Shown here piece after piece: positions 11,201 through 21,239 of a stretch of 64,000 nucleotides of DNA; positions within the stretch are counted from its first letter, which is position 1, and every line of letters starts with the position of its first letter. A program made the position numbers and the translations under genes. Origin of the DNA: Ryuthela nishihirai (lineage: Eukaryota > Arthropoda > Arachnida > Araneae > Heptathelidae); contig JAWZYU010000034.1 of the NCBI GenBank assembly GCA_038380435.1, positions 24,035,404 through 24,099,403 of the forward strand. Reading direction: 5' to 3'. The notes under the pieces are model-generated. The model did not search any database. It was not told the origin of the DNA and worked only from the letters and a program-made list of their open reading frames with translations.

Positions 11201-14200
11201 TGATTAATGATACAGTAAATCACGGCTCCGTGTGCTTAATGGAAAAAAAAAACTGCATGCCATGACGAGAGGTTTCCATCTGTCTCCTAAAAGCTGTCAC
11301 TGGATCCCCTTGCCAACCTTATTTCGGCCTTTGGGATCATTACGATCTGGACATTTAGCCCATTGTGTGAATATGAGCACTTCTCCAAATCAAACCCAAA
11401 TTTCTGCATTCAGTCATTGACAGTTCGCGATATCTCCAATGATGCCATGTTAGATGGATTTCTTTGCGAAGGGTCGATACATGGAAACTGAATATCGATA
11501 TTAGAACTGTTTCCTTTCATTTCAAGGATCTTTTTGACGAAACTACGTAGATGAGGTATCATTTATTTAGTTGCATCATCGACTCTTCTAGGGCATGGTG
11601 CAGTGTGTGCAGGTTCAAACACGTTGCGACACGGCCGCAATTACCAGCAGCACAGTAGACAGTCAGTCTGTGTCATATGCTCGCTTTGGAAAGGCGTTTG
11701 TTTCTCTGTGTGTGACTGATGTGGAAACTGAGCAGTGGTTTGTGATGCGTTACTGTCTTCGGCGAGGTTTTAGTGATGCAAAGGCAGGAACAGAAATGAC
11801 TCAAGTGTAGGGAAAACAAGGCTTGAAAGGAAGTGCGATTTTCGCAACTAGTGCGTGTCTGTGCATCATTTAAGCTTCACTAAACGCAGAAACATTTCCG
11901 ACACCTGTGCTCAGTTTCCAGATTAGCCACAGACTGCAAAGATAAGAAATCATACGCACAAAAACCAACACCTTTAAAAACGCAAAATGGGCAAGAATCA
12001 AAATGGCGAATGAACGTTCTGGCGAAAGGAACTTTATGATGTTTTCGTTTTACAGCGTGGTGACGTCATTACGTTCTCTAGATTCCAACCCGTGACACGC
12101 TCTTATGGACATATTTCGGTGCCTTCTAATTTCCCAGATACTTTACCGATTGATTCCAAATTCTTTATGCAGGAGAACTTTGCCCACTCTTGCCCCGCTC
12201 TCCAAATTTGTCAGGGTGGGAAAAATATAACCTTTTCACACTCTCCAAATTTTCCAGGGCAGAAAAGATATCCACTTTGCCCACTCTTTAAATTTTCGGG
12301 CTGGACGAGATATCCAATTTGTCCACTCCCACAATCTTTCAAGGGACAAGCCCTTTACACACTCCCCAAATCTTCAGGGTGCGTAAAGTATAGTCTCTTT
12401 CCATTCTCCAAATCTTTCAGGGTGGAGAGCTGACCACTTTATCCACATTTTCGCACTGTACTGCAATTATGAATAGAATCGTTTCACGTGAAACTTCTGC
12501 CAGATATCACGAAAGTTGGGAATGAATAGGATAAATACTTTTCCAGGCTATCCTTGACAGGATTTATATTTTTTAAAGATTAAAATGTACTCTCGTACAC
12601 AAAGGACGGTATTTTCTCGTGTAACACACAAACACACACACAGGAACATTCCCGATGGTTTTGTAGTAAAGTACGCTAGCCAGTACACCAGGTATGGATT
12701 GGCCTAGTGGTTAACGTCTGTGACAGAAAATTAGGAAAAAGCATTCGAGCTGTAGCTAACATTTGTCATCATCATTATCATTCACAACCAGCCATCGGCT
12801 ATGGAAGTCCAACCAGACCATACAATTTAGTTCTCCAGACATATCTGTCCTGAGCTATATTTGCTGCATCTGGCCATTGCTCACCAATTTTAACAAGGCC
12901 CTGTTTGAAACTCTCTCCCAACGCATCTTAGGTCTCCCCCTCTTTCTGTAGTCTTTAGGCACATTGTTCATAACACTATTTGCTAATCTAGAACTATACG
13001 TATGAGAAACATGATTAAAGCAACGGAGTCTCTCTCTGCACAATATACTTCTCAAAGGAGCTGCCAACTCCTTTGATTAATCTCATCATTACTTACAAAG
13101 TTGAACCACCTAATACTCAAGATATGTCCAACCAGACCGTACAATTTAGTTCTCCAGACATATCTGTCCTGAGCTATATCTGCTGCATCTGGCCATTGCA
13201 CACCAATTTTAACAAGGCCCTGTTTGAAACTCTCTGCCCAAAGCATCTTAGGTCTCCCCCTTTTTCTGCAGTCTTTAGGCACATTGTTCATAACACTATT
13301 TGCTAATCTAGAATTATACGTATGAGAAACATGATTAAAGCAACGGAGTCTCTCTCTGCACAATATACTGCTCAAAGGAGCTGCCAACTCCTTTGATTAA
13401 CCTCATCATTACTTACAAAGTTGAACCACCTAATACTCAAGATACTGCGTAAGCAACTAGAATCGAAAGCATCGAGTTTCCTCTTATCTTGTTTCAAAAC
13501 TTCCAAGTTTCACTATCGTAACTAACCCTAGAAAGAACCAAAGTATTATACAGTTGAATTTCGTCTTTAGGTATATACGCCTATTTCTCCACACTCTCCA
13601 TAGATTCTTATATGTCCCGGCAGCAAACTTACCTTGATTATCCTTCAATTCTTGTGTACCTGTCCGGTTTCTACCACGCAAACATTAACTCTCTGGTTCA
13701 GCTCTCTTCTGTTGTGCTGCCTAACTGCTTCCTCGGCTTTGCCAGCCAAGCCACCAAATCAAAGATTCTTATCAGCAGCTTACTGATCCTTTACACGTTT
13801 ATTAAGCTCTCTGTAATGCTTTCTATTAGGACTAGTATGGTATTGATTAAGGACATTTCTTCAGTTCTTTCTTTCTGAAATAAGCCCATGTGCCTTATCA
13901 CTCAAATAATTCTATCTCCTCTGCTCCTTTTTTCCTAAAAGAGTACTGTTAATTTCCAAAGAAGCCATTTTAAAATGATCCCATTCTTCCTCAACTTCAG
14001 TAGTAAGCATACCATGACTGTCATAATGACTAAGTAACCTATCGTGGTAAGCTTTAGCTATAACTGGGTCTTTCAGAGCTTCGGTATTAGAGGTAAATAT
14101 TTTAACCCTAGCACAACACTTTTTAAATTTAAGTTGCAAGACACTTTTAACAAGGTAATGGTCGGATCCAATTTCAGCTCCCTTATATGACCTGGCATTT

Positions 14201-17200
14201 CTAACAGAACTAGCCCATTTGCTGTTAATTAATATGTAATCAATCATATTCTTATGCAGCCCATCGGATGAAACCCGTGTGTACTTATGTATGTCGCGGT
14301 GTTTGTAATATATGTCAGTTATTCTGAATCCATGGAGTTTACTTACCTGTAGGAGACGTTGCCCATTGCCATTGCAGCTACCAATAACAAAAGGGCCTAT
14401 TACTCCTCCCCAAAGGTCAGAGTCAATACCAACTTTGGCATTGAAGTCACCTAGAACAAGGGTAATATCTCCTTTCTTGACAGAATTCAAAATATCCTGA
14501 AGTTGTCGGTAAAACCTATCCTTCTCATTCTCATCGGCATCCTCAGTGGAGGCATAACAGTAGATAAAATTCAACACTTTAATGCTAGTCTGAAATTTTG
14601 CTGTAAGAAACCTTTCATTAATGCTCTCATATCCTAGAAGAGCATCACTAGCCCTGGTGGTGATTGATTGGTCCTTCCCCGAAAAGAGAAATTTAATATT
14701 ATTTTTTAAGAATCTGTCCTTTATCTGTCCATCTGGTCTCTTGCAAGCCGAGAAAATCTAAATTATAATGGTGGATTTCTTGTGTGAGGACATCAAGAGA
14801 AAAAACTGTGTGAGAGTCCTCACATTCCAAATACATATGGAGAGAAAATGGTTAGTGGGATGTTTAAAGAAACTCAGTTTATTGACAGAGGGAATGGGGA
14901 CAATATCAAACAGCCCCCTAATCGCAGACATGGGGCAAAGACCGTTCCCCCACCACTAAAGGCTGAAGCCATCTACACTGGAAGACTTCCTCCAATGTAG
15001 AATTTGACGATGCCAATAGAAGCAAAGAGTTCAGGTGCCTGCGATGACCTCTGCTCAGGATTATCCATCAGCTGATAAACATATCCTGTGAATCTATTCA
15101 CTTGGGGCTGTCAACGCACAAACAAACAGAAAACACAGCGGAAGATTTTCCCTCCACAGAAGCCCACCAGTGCAGCAAAATCAGGATCCATAATCAAGCT
15201 CAGAACCATATATCTGTCCAGTCCAGTGGGTTTATATGGTCAGCACCAGTACCCTGTGTGGATGACCACTCCTCAGCAGGGTACAAAAAGAAAAGAAAAG
15301 TAGGCATAATTGTCCCGATCAGTAGGACACACTAATCTGGCAGCCCTCCTCTTCCGTTCACTTCCACAAGAGAGTATCTCTTTTGAAAGGTGCTAACGGC
15401 CTGCACCACGAGAAGGCGAGGTCGGACATTATGTGCTAGTACTGGCAGGTTCTGTGCATCATCACAGGGGATTGGTGCATAGCTCTCCTTCCAGTGACTA
15501 CCTAGCAACCATTTACATATAGTGAGAAATATGCATATAAAGAGCAAGAAACTTTTTACACTTTCTCTTACTTTTTTTTTAGATGATTAATGATGCAATG
15601 AAAGTCTGCCCTTTGAATTGCACGAATAATGAATACGACCAAATGCAAGATGCAGTGAATTATTGGTGCGAAAAATCACCATCGGAAAGAAGAGAAGGCT
15701 TTAGTTGTGTAAGTATTAAAGCTTTAAACTTCTGATAATTGTCGTATTAGTTTAGAGGAAACATATTATTGAGCCTAGATTGCAAAAGATCTGTGCCAAA
15801 TGGGTAACTCACAAACTGACAGAATAGCAAAAGAAGGGTTAGAATCTGCTCGTGCATAGAGATGCTGACAATGTTTGAACCTAGTGGCCGGAAACTGTTA
15901 ACAGACATTGCCACAGCTGATGAGACGTTGTTTTATTACTATACAACTCCCAGAAAGATCGATAACTATGCTTCGGTTGCGGAAGATGAACCGCGTGTCC
16001 AAATCCTCCGACGAGACTTTCGTTCAAGGAAGAGGATGTTGACAATTTTTTTCAATTCCCAAGGAGTGGCGGCCGTGGACACCTTACCTGAAAAAAATTA
16101 CTATAAATGGCCAATAGTAAACCAACATTGTTTTGCTCAAAAAGGTTAAGGAGGAGAAGGAGCAGCATCCGACAACAGGCAAAATCAAGAGGTTCTTCTT
16201 CATGGCAATGGCAGTGCTCACAAAACCCGGCAAGTTATAGCCGATCTGGAGCAGGAAAAAAATCAAACAGCTGGGAAGATTTTTCCAAGGTTGCAGGACC
16301 TTGCAAAATGCATTCATTCAGAGTTGCGGAGTACTCCCCAATAGCAGTGCCACCAAGCGTCCCAGAATTGGCGTAGACGTTTGCAACTTCGCATAGATGC
16401 TGGAGGGGGAGTATTTTGAAGGAGAGTAAGAGTTTTGTTGAGGAAAGTGCAACTTTTTTTCTTCTGAAGGTGCATGTCAAGAGCTTTTTAAACGAACCTC
16501 GTATTATTTAAAATCTGTTCTAACTGAAACCTGAGTGTTGACTTTCTAATTTAAATATTAATTTTTATCTCTTTCTAATTTAGTTATGGGGGTGCCAACG
16601 TGAAACGATGGAGTCCATGCACGAGGTCATGGTAAGTTTAGAAATTTTTATTTATATGTTTCCTTAGTAAGAGGCAACCTAAAATTTCATATTCCAGAGC
16701 TCATGCAGTTTGATTTACATAGAATCAGTATCTAAAAGTACCCATAATATGAAGTGTTATATTTTATTAAATAACTAAGTATCAAAAGCGATTAAGTAAG
16801 ATACATAAATAAACCTTAGTTTATTGCCAAACTTTTAGTGTCCATATCTCTTAACTCATTGGAAATAACCTTGAAGTTCTATAATTTCTAAAATATGAAT
16901 TTAATGGAAAAATGTGACTGAAGATAAATTAAAGATCGAATCAAATCTATTTAAAATCACGATTTTCAACAACATTCGACGTTAGTCAGTATTTAAATAG
17001 TTATGGAAGCTCGAATATCTAAAAATAATATACTTAATGTTTTATAAAAATCATTATTAATTATCTAATATTAAAATAACTATTATGTAAACTTCTAAAA
17101 CCTATGTTTATTTAATTAAACGGCTTGAAATAATATTATTATTTAAATTCAAAAGGTAAATTATGATCCATTACTGTTGTTGAATATTCCAACTCCCATA

Positions 17201-20200
17201 ACTCTTTAAATATTAAACGAATACTGTTGAAAAACGAGATTTAAATAGATTTAATTATGATCTTTAATTTGTCCTCAGTCACATATTCTCATTAAATGCA
17301 TATTTTTGAACTTACCTTCCAAGTTAGGTTCTCTCTGACGTAACATGAAACTATTTTAATATTTTGATAGGCATTGTACTGAACATTCACAGTCTTAATA
17401 ATAATATATTAAATCTCTGAACACTTTCATTTAAATCAATCGTTATCAAAGGGAATTTTTCTGAAATTGGTGTGGTTTATAAATCCCACAACTGGGAAGC
17501 TTCCGCCATCCGAGTTTCAACTACGTGTTATACCGGAAATGTTTTTAATTCCCAATCTTGGTGTACTGGATCGTTTGAAAATAATGATTAGTGAAAGGGA
17601 GTCTTTGCACTAAGAAATGTTAGGATTCACAAAAGTAAACCAATAAAATAGAGCACATTTTAAAATGATACCAATTAAACATAATAAACTTTTTCCATGA
17701 GTTGGGTTGGGTTGTTTTACCTCTGAGCGGCACTTTTTGCACACCATGGGCTAAATGGCCAGGTCACATGGACCCCGAAGGCTCCGAGAAGGTTGGGAGA
17801 GGGGACCCACTGGAACAGCGGTTGGGAGACAGATGGTAGCCTCACGTCAAGGCCATCCAGCGTGTTCTTTAACGTGCACAGTGTATGGCTCTCCCGCACA
17901 CGGAGCCACGGCTTAAAGTCCCATCCGACGGACGGCGGCCTTTCCAAGCCCATCGGTGTCCCCTACTGACCGTGGGCAGGGCGGGGAATCGTTTTCCACG
18001 AACATCTATTATTGCTGAGAAGATGGTTCAGACTTTCAACCGCCCTGTGCAGTTGTTGCTTAAAAAAATACAGGCTGGACGAAAAGTTTACAAACAATTT
18101 GATACCTGAATTTAAATAATAAATCTGCCTCTTGTAGAGGTATGCAGCACATTGCATTTGATAATTCGATCAGTTTTTTTTCCCACAAAATTAATGCACT
18201 TTTAAGCAAGATAACAGGATGTCTGATTCTAGATGCTTATGCAATATCTTGGGCATTAGGTGGTTCAACTATGTAAGTAATGAAGTGGTTAGGCAAAGGA
18301 GTCTGCAACCTCCTTTAAGCTGCCCAAGAGAGAGACTCCTTTGGTTTGGCCATGTTGCCCATATGGATAATTATAGATTGGCGAATAGGGTTATGAACAG
18401 TGTGCCTAAAGGCTTCAGAAAGAGGGGGAGACCTAGGATGCGGTGGGCAGACAATGTCAAACAGGACCTTGTTAGAATTGGTGTGCAGTGGCCAGATGCA
18501 GAAGATGTAGTTCAGGACAGATATGCTTGGAGAACTAAATTGCACAGTCTGGTTGAAACTCTGTAACCCATGGCTGGATGAGGATTCTGTATGTATGATT
18601 TACCTCTGAGCTGCCCTGTTTTTTTGCATACAATGGGCTAAATGGAGAAGTCACTATAACTTCTAGGCTTCAGGGAAGGTTATGGGAAGAGGACCCAATG
18701 TACATCTGTTAAGAGGCATATAGAAGCCACAGAGTTAACGTAAACAGGGTATGAATATAAAATAAAATATATTTTTAACGTAAAAGGGTTATAAAGCTGA
18801 AGACGGGGGCCGCTGCTTTGCATCCTATTCGATAGACGGTGGCCTTTAAATTTCCATTGGTCTGCTCTTTTTCACTGAGAGCAGAGGAGGAGGGGGGGGG
18901 GGCTTAGTCGAGATAAATCTCAATGCTGGCACAGGTGGGACTCGAACCTGGAAACTATCCACACCCCTATAAAAGTATTAAGTCTGGAATCTCTAGGAAT
19001 AGCAAAAGGGGGAGGGGCGGTTGTTTTACCTCTGAGCGGCCCTTTTTTTGCACACAATGGGCTAAATGGCCATGTCACAAAGATTTCGAGGACTCAGAGT
19101 ATGTTTGGGGAGGGGGTCCGCAGGACAGCTGTCAGGAGACAGATGGTCATCCAGTGTGTTCTTTAACGTGCACAGGGCATGGCTCTCCCACACACAGCGC
19201 CACGGCTTAAAGTCCCATTCGACGGATGGCGGACAGTGTTCCATTGAAACCAGGGTAGGGTTTGATTTAGTTGGTAGCGCACCAGGCTCATAATCTGCAG
19301 TTCCCAGGTTCGATTCCCATCTGGGCCAGTATTGAGGTCTATCTTCGCTAAATTCTTACGCTGCCCTCGGTCAGTGGGGGACTTCGATGGGCTTGGAAAA
19401 GGATGTCCTCTGATCGATTGGACGTTAAGCCGTGGTTCCGTGCGCAAGACAGCGATACCTTATGCACGTGAAAGCACACACTGGATGGCCTTGACGAGCG
19501 GTTGGCATCTGTCCCTTAACAGCTGTCCAGTGGGTCCCCTTCCCGAAAAGGAACTCTGCGCCCTTGGTGCCTTTTTTTGCCTGGATAGTTAGCCGACCAA
19601 AGTGCAGCTCGCAGGTGAAAAAAACTCAGCGTAGAGACAAATTGTTGTTATGGAAATGCGCAAAGATTTCGATGGTTCAAAGGTCAACGCCATTTTCGTA
19701 GAGCCATATGTCTTGAAATAAAACCGAAGATGTAATAAAATGAAATGAATTTTCTTATTTGATATATGACTCTGTAAGTTCTAATTCTGAAATACAGTCC
19801 ATTGATGGAAATATTTTTGTTTCCGTTTATTTACAGCAATCTAGCGAAATGCAAGAAAAAATGACGGAATTTCATGTGAGTTTTTTTAAGCTAAATTATC
19901 GATTTCAATTAATTATTTAATTATTAATTGCTCTGTTAATTATTAATTTGTTTGTGTTATCAATAACTTCTTTAATAATACCTATAAGCAAAATATTTCC
20001 CACAATAAGCTTACTAGAAAAGAGAGGATTTTTTGAAACAACCATAATTTTTAAAATAATTAAGGATGAAATTCCGAAGAATATCAAATTCCCTTGTGTT
20101 TAATTTGCTTCGTAGAGAAATTTTTAACTTAAGTAAAATTTGTGATGTTAAAGAAAAATTATTTCAGTGGCTGATGAAAAAGTAAAGTTTTAATCGGCAT

Positions 20201-21133
20201 CATTTATCATTTTATTGCTTTCCTTTTTTTATTTATCCTTTTAGATTCCCTTTATTTTATGTAATGACAATGATATAATCTAGATAAGACAAAAACATAA
20301 ATTCCAGCTGATAAGCTTGGGCTTAGTGGGTTTTTTATGTAGAATAATTATAGATAACACTTTTTGAAAATTAATTTGAATTTGAACTTAATAACGCTAT
20401 CAACCAAGAATTTAATTAATCTATTGACTTTTGGAGCATGGCATTTATGTTATTTGTTTTCAAATAAACAGGGCGAGGATGACTCAATCTGTAGCGATGA
20501 ATTAGATTGGACGATTCCTTTGATCATTCTCTTTCTATGCTGCTGATGAGTGATGAATCTGCTCTGGCGCCAACCGGGATATCTGTTTATTTCGTAAAGA
20601 CTGCATCCTGAGCCTCATAAACTGCTTTTTCTGCCGTCGAGGGTTTCGATTTTTTTTTTACCTCTGAAAGAAACTTTAGTGCACAAAATAGTGTTGAACA
20701 ACCAGATCACAAGGAACCCATCGAATCAGAGACAGTTGTGGAAATGGATCCAATTCATACACACGGTTCAGCGGCTTAACGTCCCATCCGACGGACGCAA
20801 TTATTATTCTCCAGTTTGCACTGACCATGGGGGAGGTCGGGGTGGGGAGTTAGCACAAAAAGTATCAATGTGCACACAATGAAGGGAAGTTATATATCCA
20901 ATTAGGCTCAAAATTCTTTTCTACGTTCGAGTCCATTTGATATATAAACCTTCAATTAATTCTGTGAGAACAATGCACAAGTTTCAGTTCTTCACAAAAC
21001 ATATCCACAAACAATACTCTTCTAATAAATATTTTACGTTTCGATGGATATTTCAGAATAAATATTTAGTGGTTTCGTTTCCATTTTTCAGATCTGCATG
21101 AAAGAAGTTAACCGAAATCACGGAATACAATGA
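8161..21133 (+). CDS. Small secreted protein with eight cysteines (six coding exons, intact)
   Basis: Joining 8161-8293, 9714-9772, 15583-15708, 16584-16631, 19837-19875 and 21092-21133 gives 148 codons and a stop with no internal stop. Every junction is GT-AG, and the phases agree: phase 1 after exon one, then phase 0 throughout. Residues 9-21 (FFVLCAVISLCIG) form a signal-peptide core. The rest is charged and probably helical, with cysteines at 44, 57, 73, 77, 93, 106, 110 and 137, giving spacing C-12-C-15-C-3-C-15-C-12-C-3-C-26-C. One N-glycosylation sequon lies at N76. The C-terminal third is rich in Met and Glu. The pattern of helices with paired CxxxC recalls small secreted invertebrate families such as DUF19/T20D4.11-like domains, but I cannot confirm membership. 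Function is unknown. TATA box and polyadenylation signal are listed separately. Confidence 0.8.
8745..9080. mobile_element. SINE-A inverted pair (minus part 8745-8980, plus part 8985-9075)
   Basis: The left part reads as SINE-A on the minus strand (aaatggccagatcac... to ttgccgagataaa). The right part is the plus-strand 3' end (gagccctaggggtc... gccactcagaggtaaaac). The two 3' ends therefore face outward around a compact inverted junction, in intron 2 of gene 1. Confidence 0.7.
9153..9520 (+). mobile_element. SINE-A copy
   Basis: Nearly full length: tRNA-like head ggctcatgcggtagcgtgtc, B box agttcgagtccc, the body cgttaaggg and ggaggcttccatctgtctcc, and the 3' end gccgctcagagttcaaac. It ends 190 bp before coding exon 3 of gene 1. 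Confidence 0.8.
9714..9772 (+). CDS. Secreted protein gene, exon 3
   Basis: A 59-nt exon with acceptor ccccccag at 9706-9713 and donor gtaagt at 9773. It completes the split Asp codon, encodes residues 45-64 and contains C57. It ends in phase 0. Confidence 0.78.
9773..10335 (+). other. Intron sequence with one arm of an AT-rich foldback repeat
   Basis: Positions 9925-10010 resemble one arm of the foldback elements at 16.8 and 38.0 kb (tacatttaatggaaaaat, then gaagttaaagatcat). The rest of this interval is unique with no coding signal. Confidence 0.45.
10336..10855 (+). mobile_element. SINE-A copy with amplified tRNA-like head
   Basis: The A-box side of the head (ggtggcgcgcacgccaggct, then aatcagt) is repeated four times between 10336 and 10520, twice followed by a B box. 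One complete body and 3' end follow (10555-10855). This is an expansion at the promoter end, unlike the body expansions elsewhere in the window. Confidence 0.8.
10860..11065 (+). other. Intron sequence
   Basis: Unique AT-rich sequence between two SINE-A copies. Nothing recognised. Confidence 0.4.
11066..11400 (+). mobile_element. SINE-A copy, old
   Basis: Divergent: head ggatcaatcggtatagtgcg, B box aaattcgggtgcc, then ctgtctcctaaaagctgtc and the 3' end cacttctccaaatcaaaccc. Divergence is higher than in neighbouring copies, so it is probably an older insertion. Confidence 0.65.
11401..12190 (+). other. Intron sequence without recognised features
   Basis: A 71-codon open frame at 11595-11810 has no recognisable domain, splice context or codon pattern that would support a gene. 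The stretch is otherwise unique. Confidence 0.35.
12195..12435 (+). repeat. Degenerate 43-bp tandem repeat, about six copies
   Basis: The word ccaaat followed by tcagggtgg-like and atatccactttg-like words recurs at 12202, 12245, 12288, 12331, 12366 and 12408, giving a period close to 43 bp with one deletion. The 113-codon open frame over this region (12092-12433) is explained by the repeat. Confidence 0.7.
12770..15515 (-). mobile_element. RTE-like LINE copy 5, internally deleted, 3' end tandemly duplicated
   Basis: Minus-strand order from 5' to 3': non-coding 5' region (15515 to about 14740), endonuclease (14577-13912, with YCYASTEDAD, LGDFNAKVG and IGSDHYLV), then a jump near 13618 to the RT C-terminal part (TYKNLWRVWRNRR). 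The central RT including YADD is absent. The 3' terminal 320 bp (CRERLRCFNHVSHTY, RKRGRPKM) occurs twice in tandem, at 12800-13120 and 13121-13440. The whole copy sits in intron 3 of gene 1 and ends about 70 bp before exon 4. Confidence 0.85.
12800..13440 (-). repeat. Tandem duplication of the LINE 3' end, 318-bp unit, two copies
   Basis: The words ctccagacatatctgtcctg and gtctttaggcacattgttca recur at a constant spacing near 318 bp, with only scattered substitutions. The duplication is local and recent compared with the decay of the LINE itself. Confidence 0.8.
15583..15708 (+). CDS. Secreted protein gene, exon 4
   Basis: A 126-nt exon (42 codons, phase 0 at both ends) after a long pyrimidine tract (acttttttttag) and before gtaagt at 15709. 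It encodes residues 65-106 with C73, C77, C93 and C106 and the sequon NCT. It is the largest and most cysteine-rich exon. Confidence 0.8.
15790..16503 (+). pseudogene. Mariner transposase relic
   Basis: The frame at 15862-16149 encodes a mariner catalytic-core segment (TADETLFYYYTTPRKIDNYA, then KRMLTIFFNSQGV). Further fragments follow in other frames: KVKEEKEQHP, YLEQEK-like remains and a C-terminal block QNWRRRLQLRIDAGG. Frameshifts and stops interrupt it, and the N-terminal helix-turn-helix part is missing. Terminal inverted repeats were not identified. It lies in intron 4 of gene 1 (exons 15583-15708 and 16584-16631). Confidence 0.8.
16584..16631 (+). CDS. Secreted protein gene, exon 5
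   Basis: A 48-nt exon (16 codons, phase 0) between ttctaatttag at 16573-16583 and gtaagt at 16632. It carries LWGC (C110), which forms the second CxxxC with C106 of the previous exon. Confidence 0.75.
16815..17335. repeat. AT-rich foldback element, copy 1
   Basis: The left arm (about 16860-17020) and the reverse complement of the right arm (about 17180-17335) share long stretches, for example gaatttaatggaaaaatgtg against gcatttaatgagaatatgtg, then gactga and aaattaaagatc. A related palindrome lies at 37965-38425 and single arms at 9925 and 58580. The layout fits a non-autonomous foldback or MITE-type element. Precise ends and target duplication were not resolved. Confidence 0.65.
17336..17700 (+). 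other. Intron sequence
   Basis: Unique AT-rich sequence with no recognisable feature. Confidence 0.35.
17703..17995 (-). mobile_element. SINE-A copy, lacks tRNA-like head
   Basis: Minus-strand copy starting at its 3' end (gttgttttacctctgagcgg) and running to ccgtgggcagggcggggaa. The tRNA-like promoter head is missing. Confidence 0.8.
18200..18590 (+). mobile_element. RTE-like LINE copy 6, 3'-terminal fragment
   Basis: Encodes the RT C-terminal region only: WFNYVSNEVVRQRSLQPPL, RLLWFGHVAHMDNYRLANRV and RKRGRPRMRWADNVKQDLV, ending near gaggattctgtatg without a clear GAT tail. The 115-codon frame at 18219-18566 is open, so this fragment is young or short. Confidence 0.85.
18598..18960 (-). mobile_element. 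SINE-A copy
   Basis: Full-length but divergent. The 3' end tacctctgagctgccctg is at 18600 and the B box ggactcgaacctgg at 18938-18951. A poly-G run interrupts it at 18890-18902. Confidence 0.75.
19020..19245 (-). mobile_element. SINE-A partial copy, left half of an inverted pair
   Basis: 3' end gttttacctctgagcggccc at 19022. It runs to the body word cccattcgacggatggcgg and is cut at about 19245, 15 bp from the oppositely oriented copy at 19260. Confidence 0.75.
19260..19620 (+). mobile_element. SINE-A copy, right half of an inverted pair
   Basis: tRNA-like head ttggtagcgcaccaggctca, B box aggttcgattccc, and a body with ggacgttaagccgtgg and tgtcccttaacagctgtcc. The pair is arranged head to head with the minus copy ending at 19245 and can fold into a hairpin in transcripts of gene 1. 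Confidence 0.78.
19837..19875 (+). CDS. Secreted protein gene, exon 6 (39-nt micro-exon)
   Basis: Thirteen codons (QSSEMQEKMTEFH), phase 0, between atttacag at 19829-19836 and gtgagt at 19876. It has no cysteine and continues the Met/Glu-rich helix. As the smallest exon it is the least certain member of the model, but skipping it would not change the frame. Confidence 0.65.
19880..20650 (+). other. Intron 6 sequence without recognised features
   Basis: AT-rich, with a weak palindromic word around attaattatt at 19910-19960. No coding or transposon signal was recognised. Confidence 0.4.
20655..20890 (-). mobile_element. SINE-A copy, degenerate
   Basis: Minus-strand remnant: ttttacctctgaaag at 20655, then cggcttaacgtcccatccga at 20771 and ctgaccatgggggaggtcgg. 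The central body is largely lost. Confidence 0.65.
21092..21133 (+). CDS. Secreted protein gene, exon 7: C-terminus and stop
   Basis: Acceptor tttttcag at 21084-21091. Thirteen codons including C137, then TGA at 21131-21133. The frame carried from exon 6 reads straight to this stop. Confidence 0.72.
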   Translation: MCMKEVNRNHGIQ

Positions 21134-21173
21134 GAAAACATTGAAATAATTATCCTTTTTTCTGTTTTACAAT

Positions 21174-21179
21174 AATAAA
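21174..21179 (+). terminator. Polyadenylation signal AATAAA of the secreted protein gene
   Basis: A canonical AATAAA 41 bp after the stop codon, followed by a T-rich stretch (tctgttcattttcttttcc, 21208-21226) that could serve as the downstream element. Confidence 0.6.
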
Positions 21180-21239
21180 TGCATAAATTAAACCGTCTTT
21201 GAAGTCTGTTCATTTTCTTTTCCCAATAATTCACCAGTA

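Noticed and set aside
12092..12433. 113-codon frame with repeated Ser/Pro-rich peptide
   Set aside because: Explained by a degenerate 43-bp tandem repeat.
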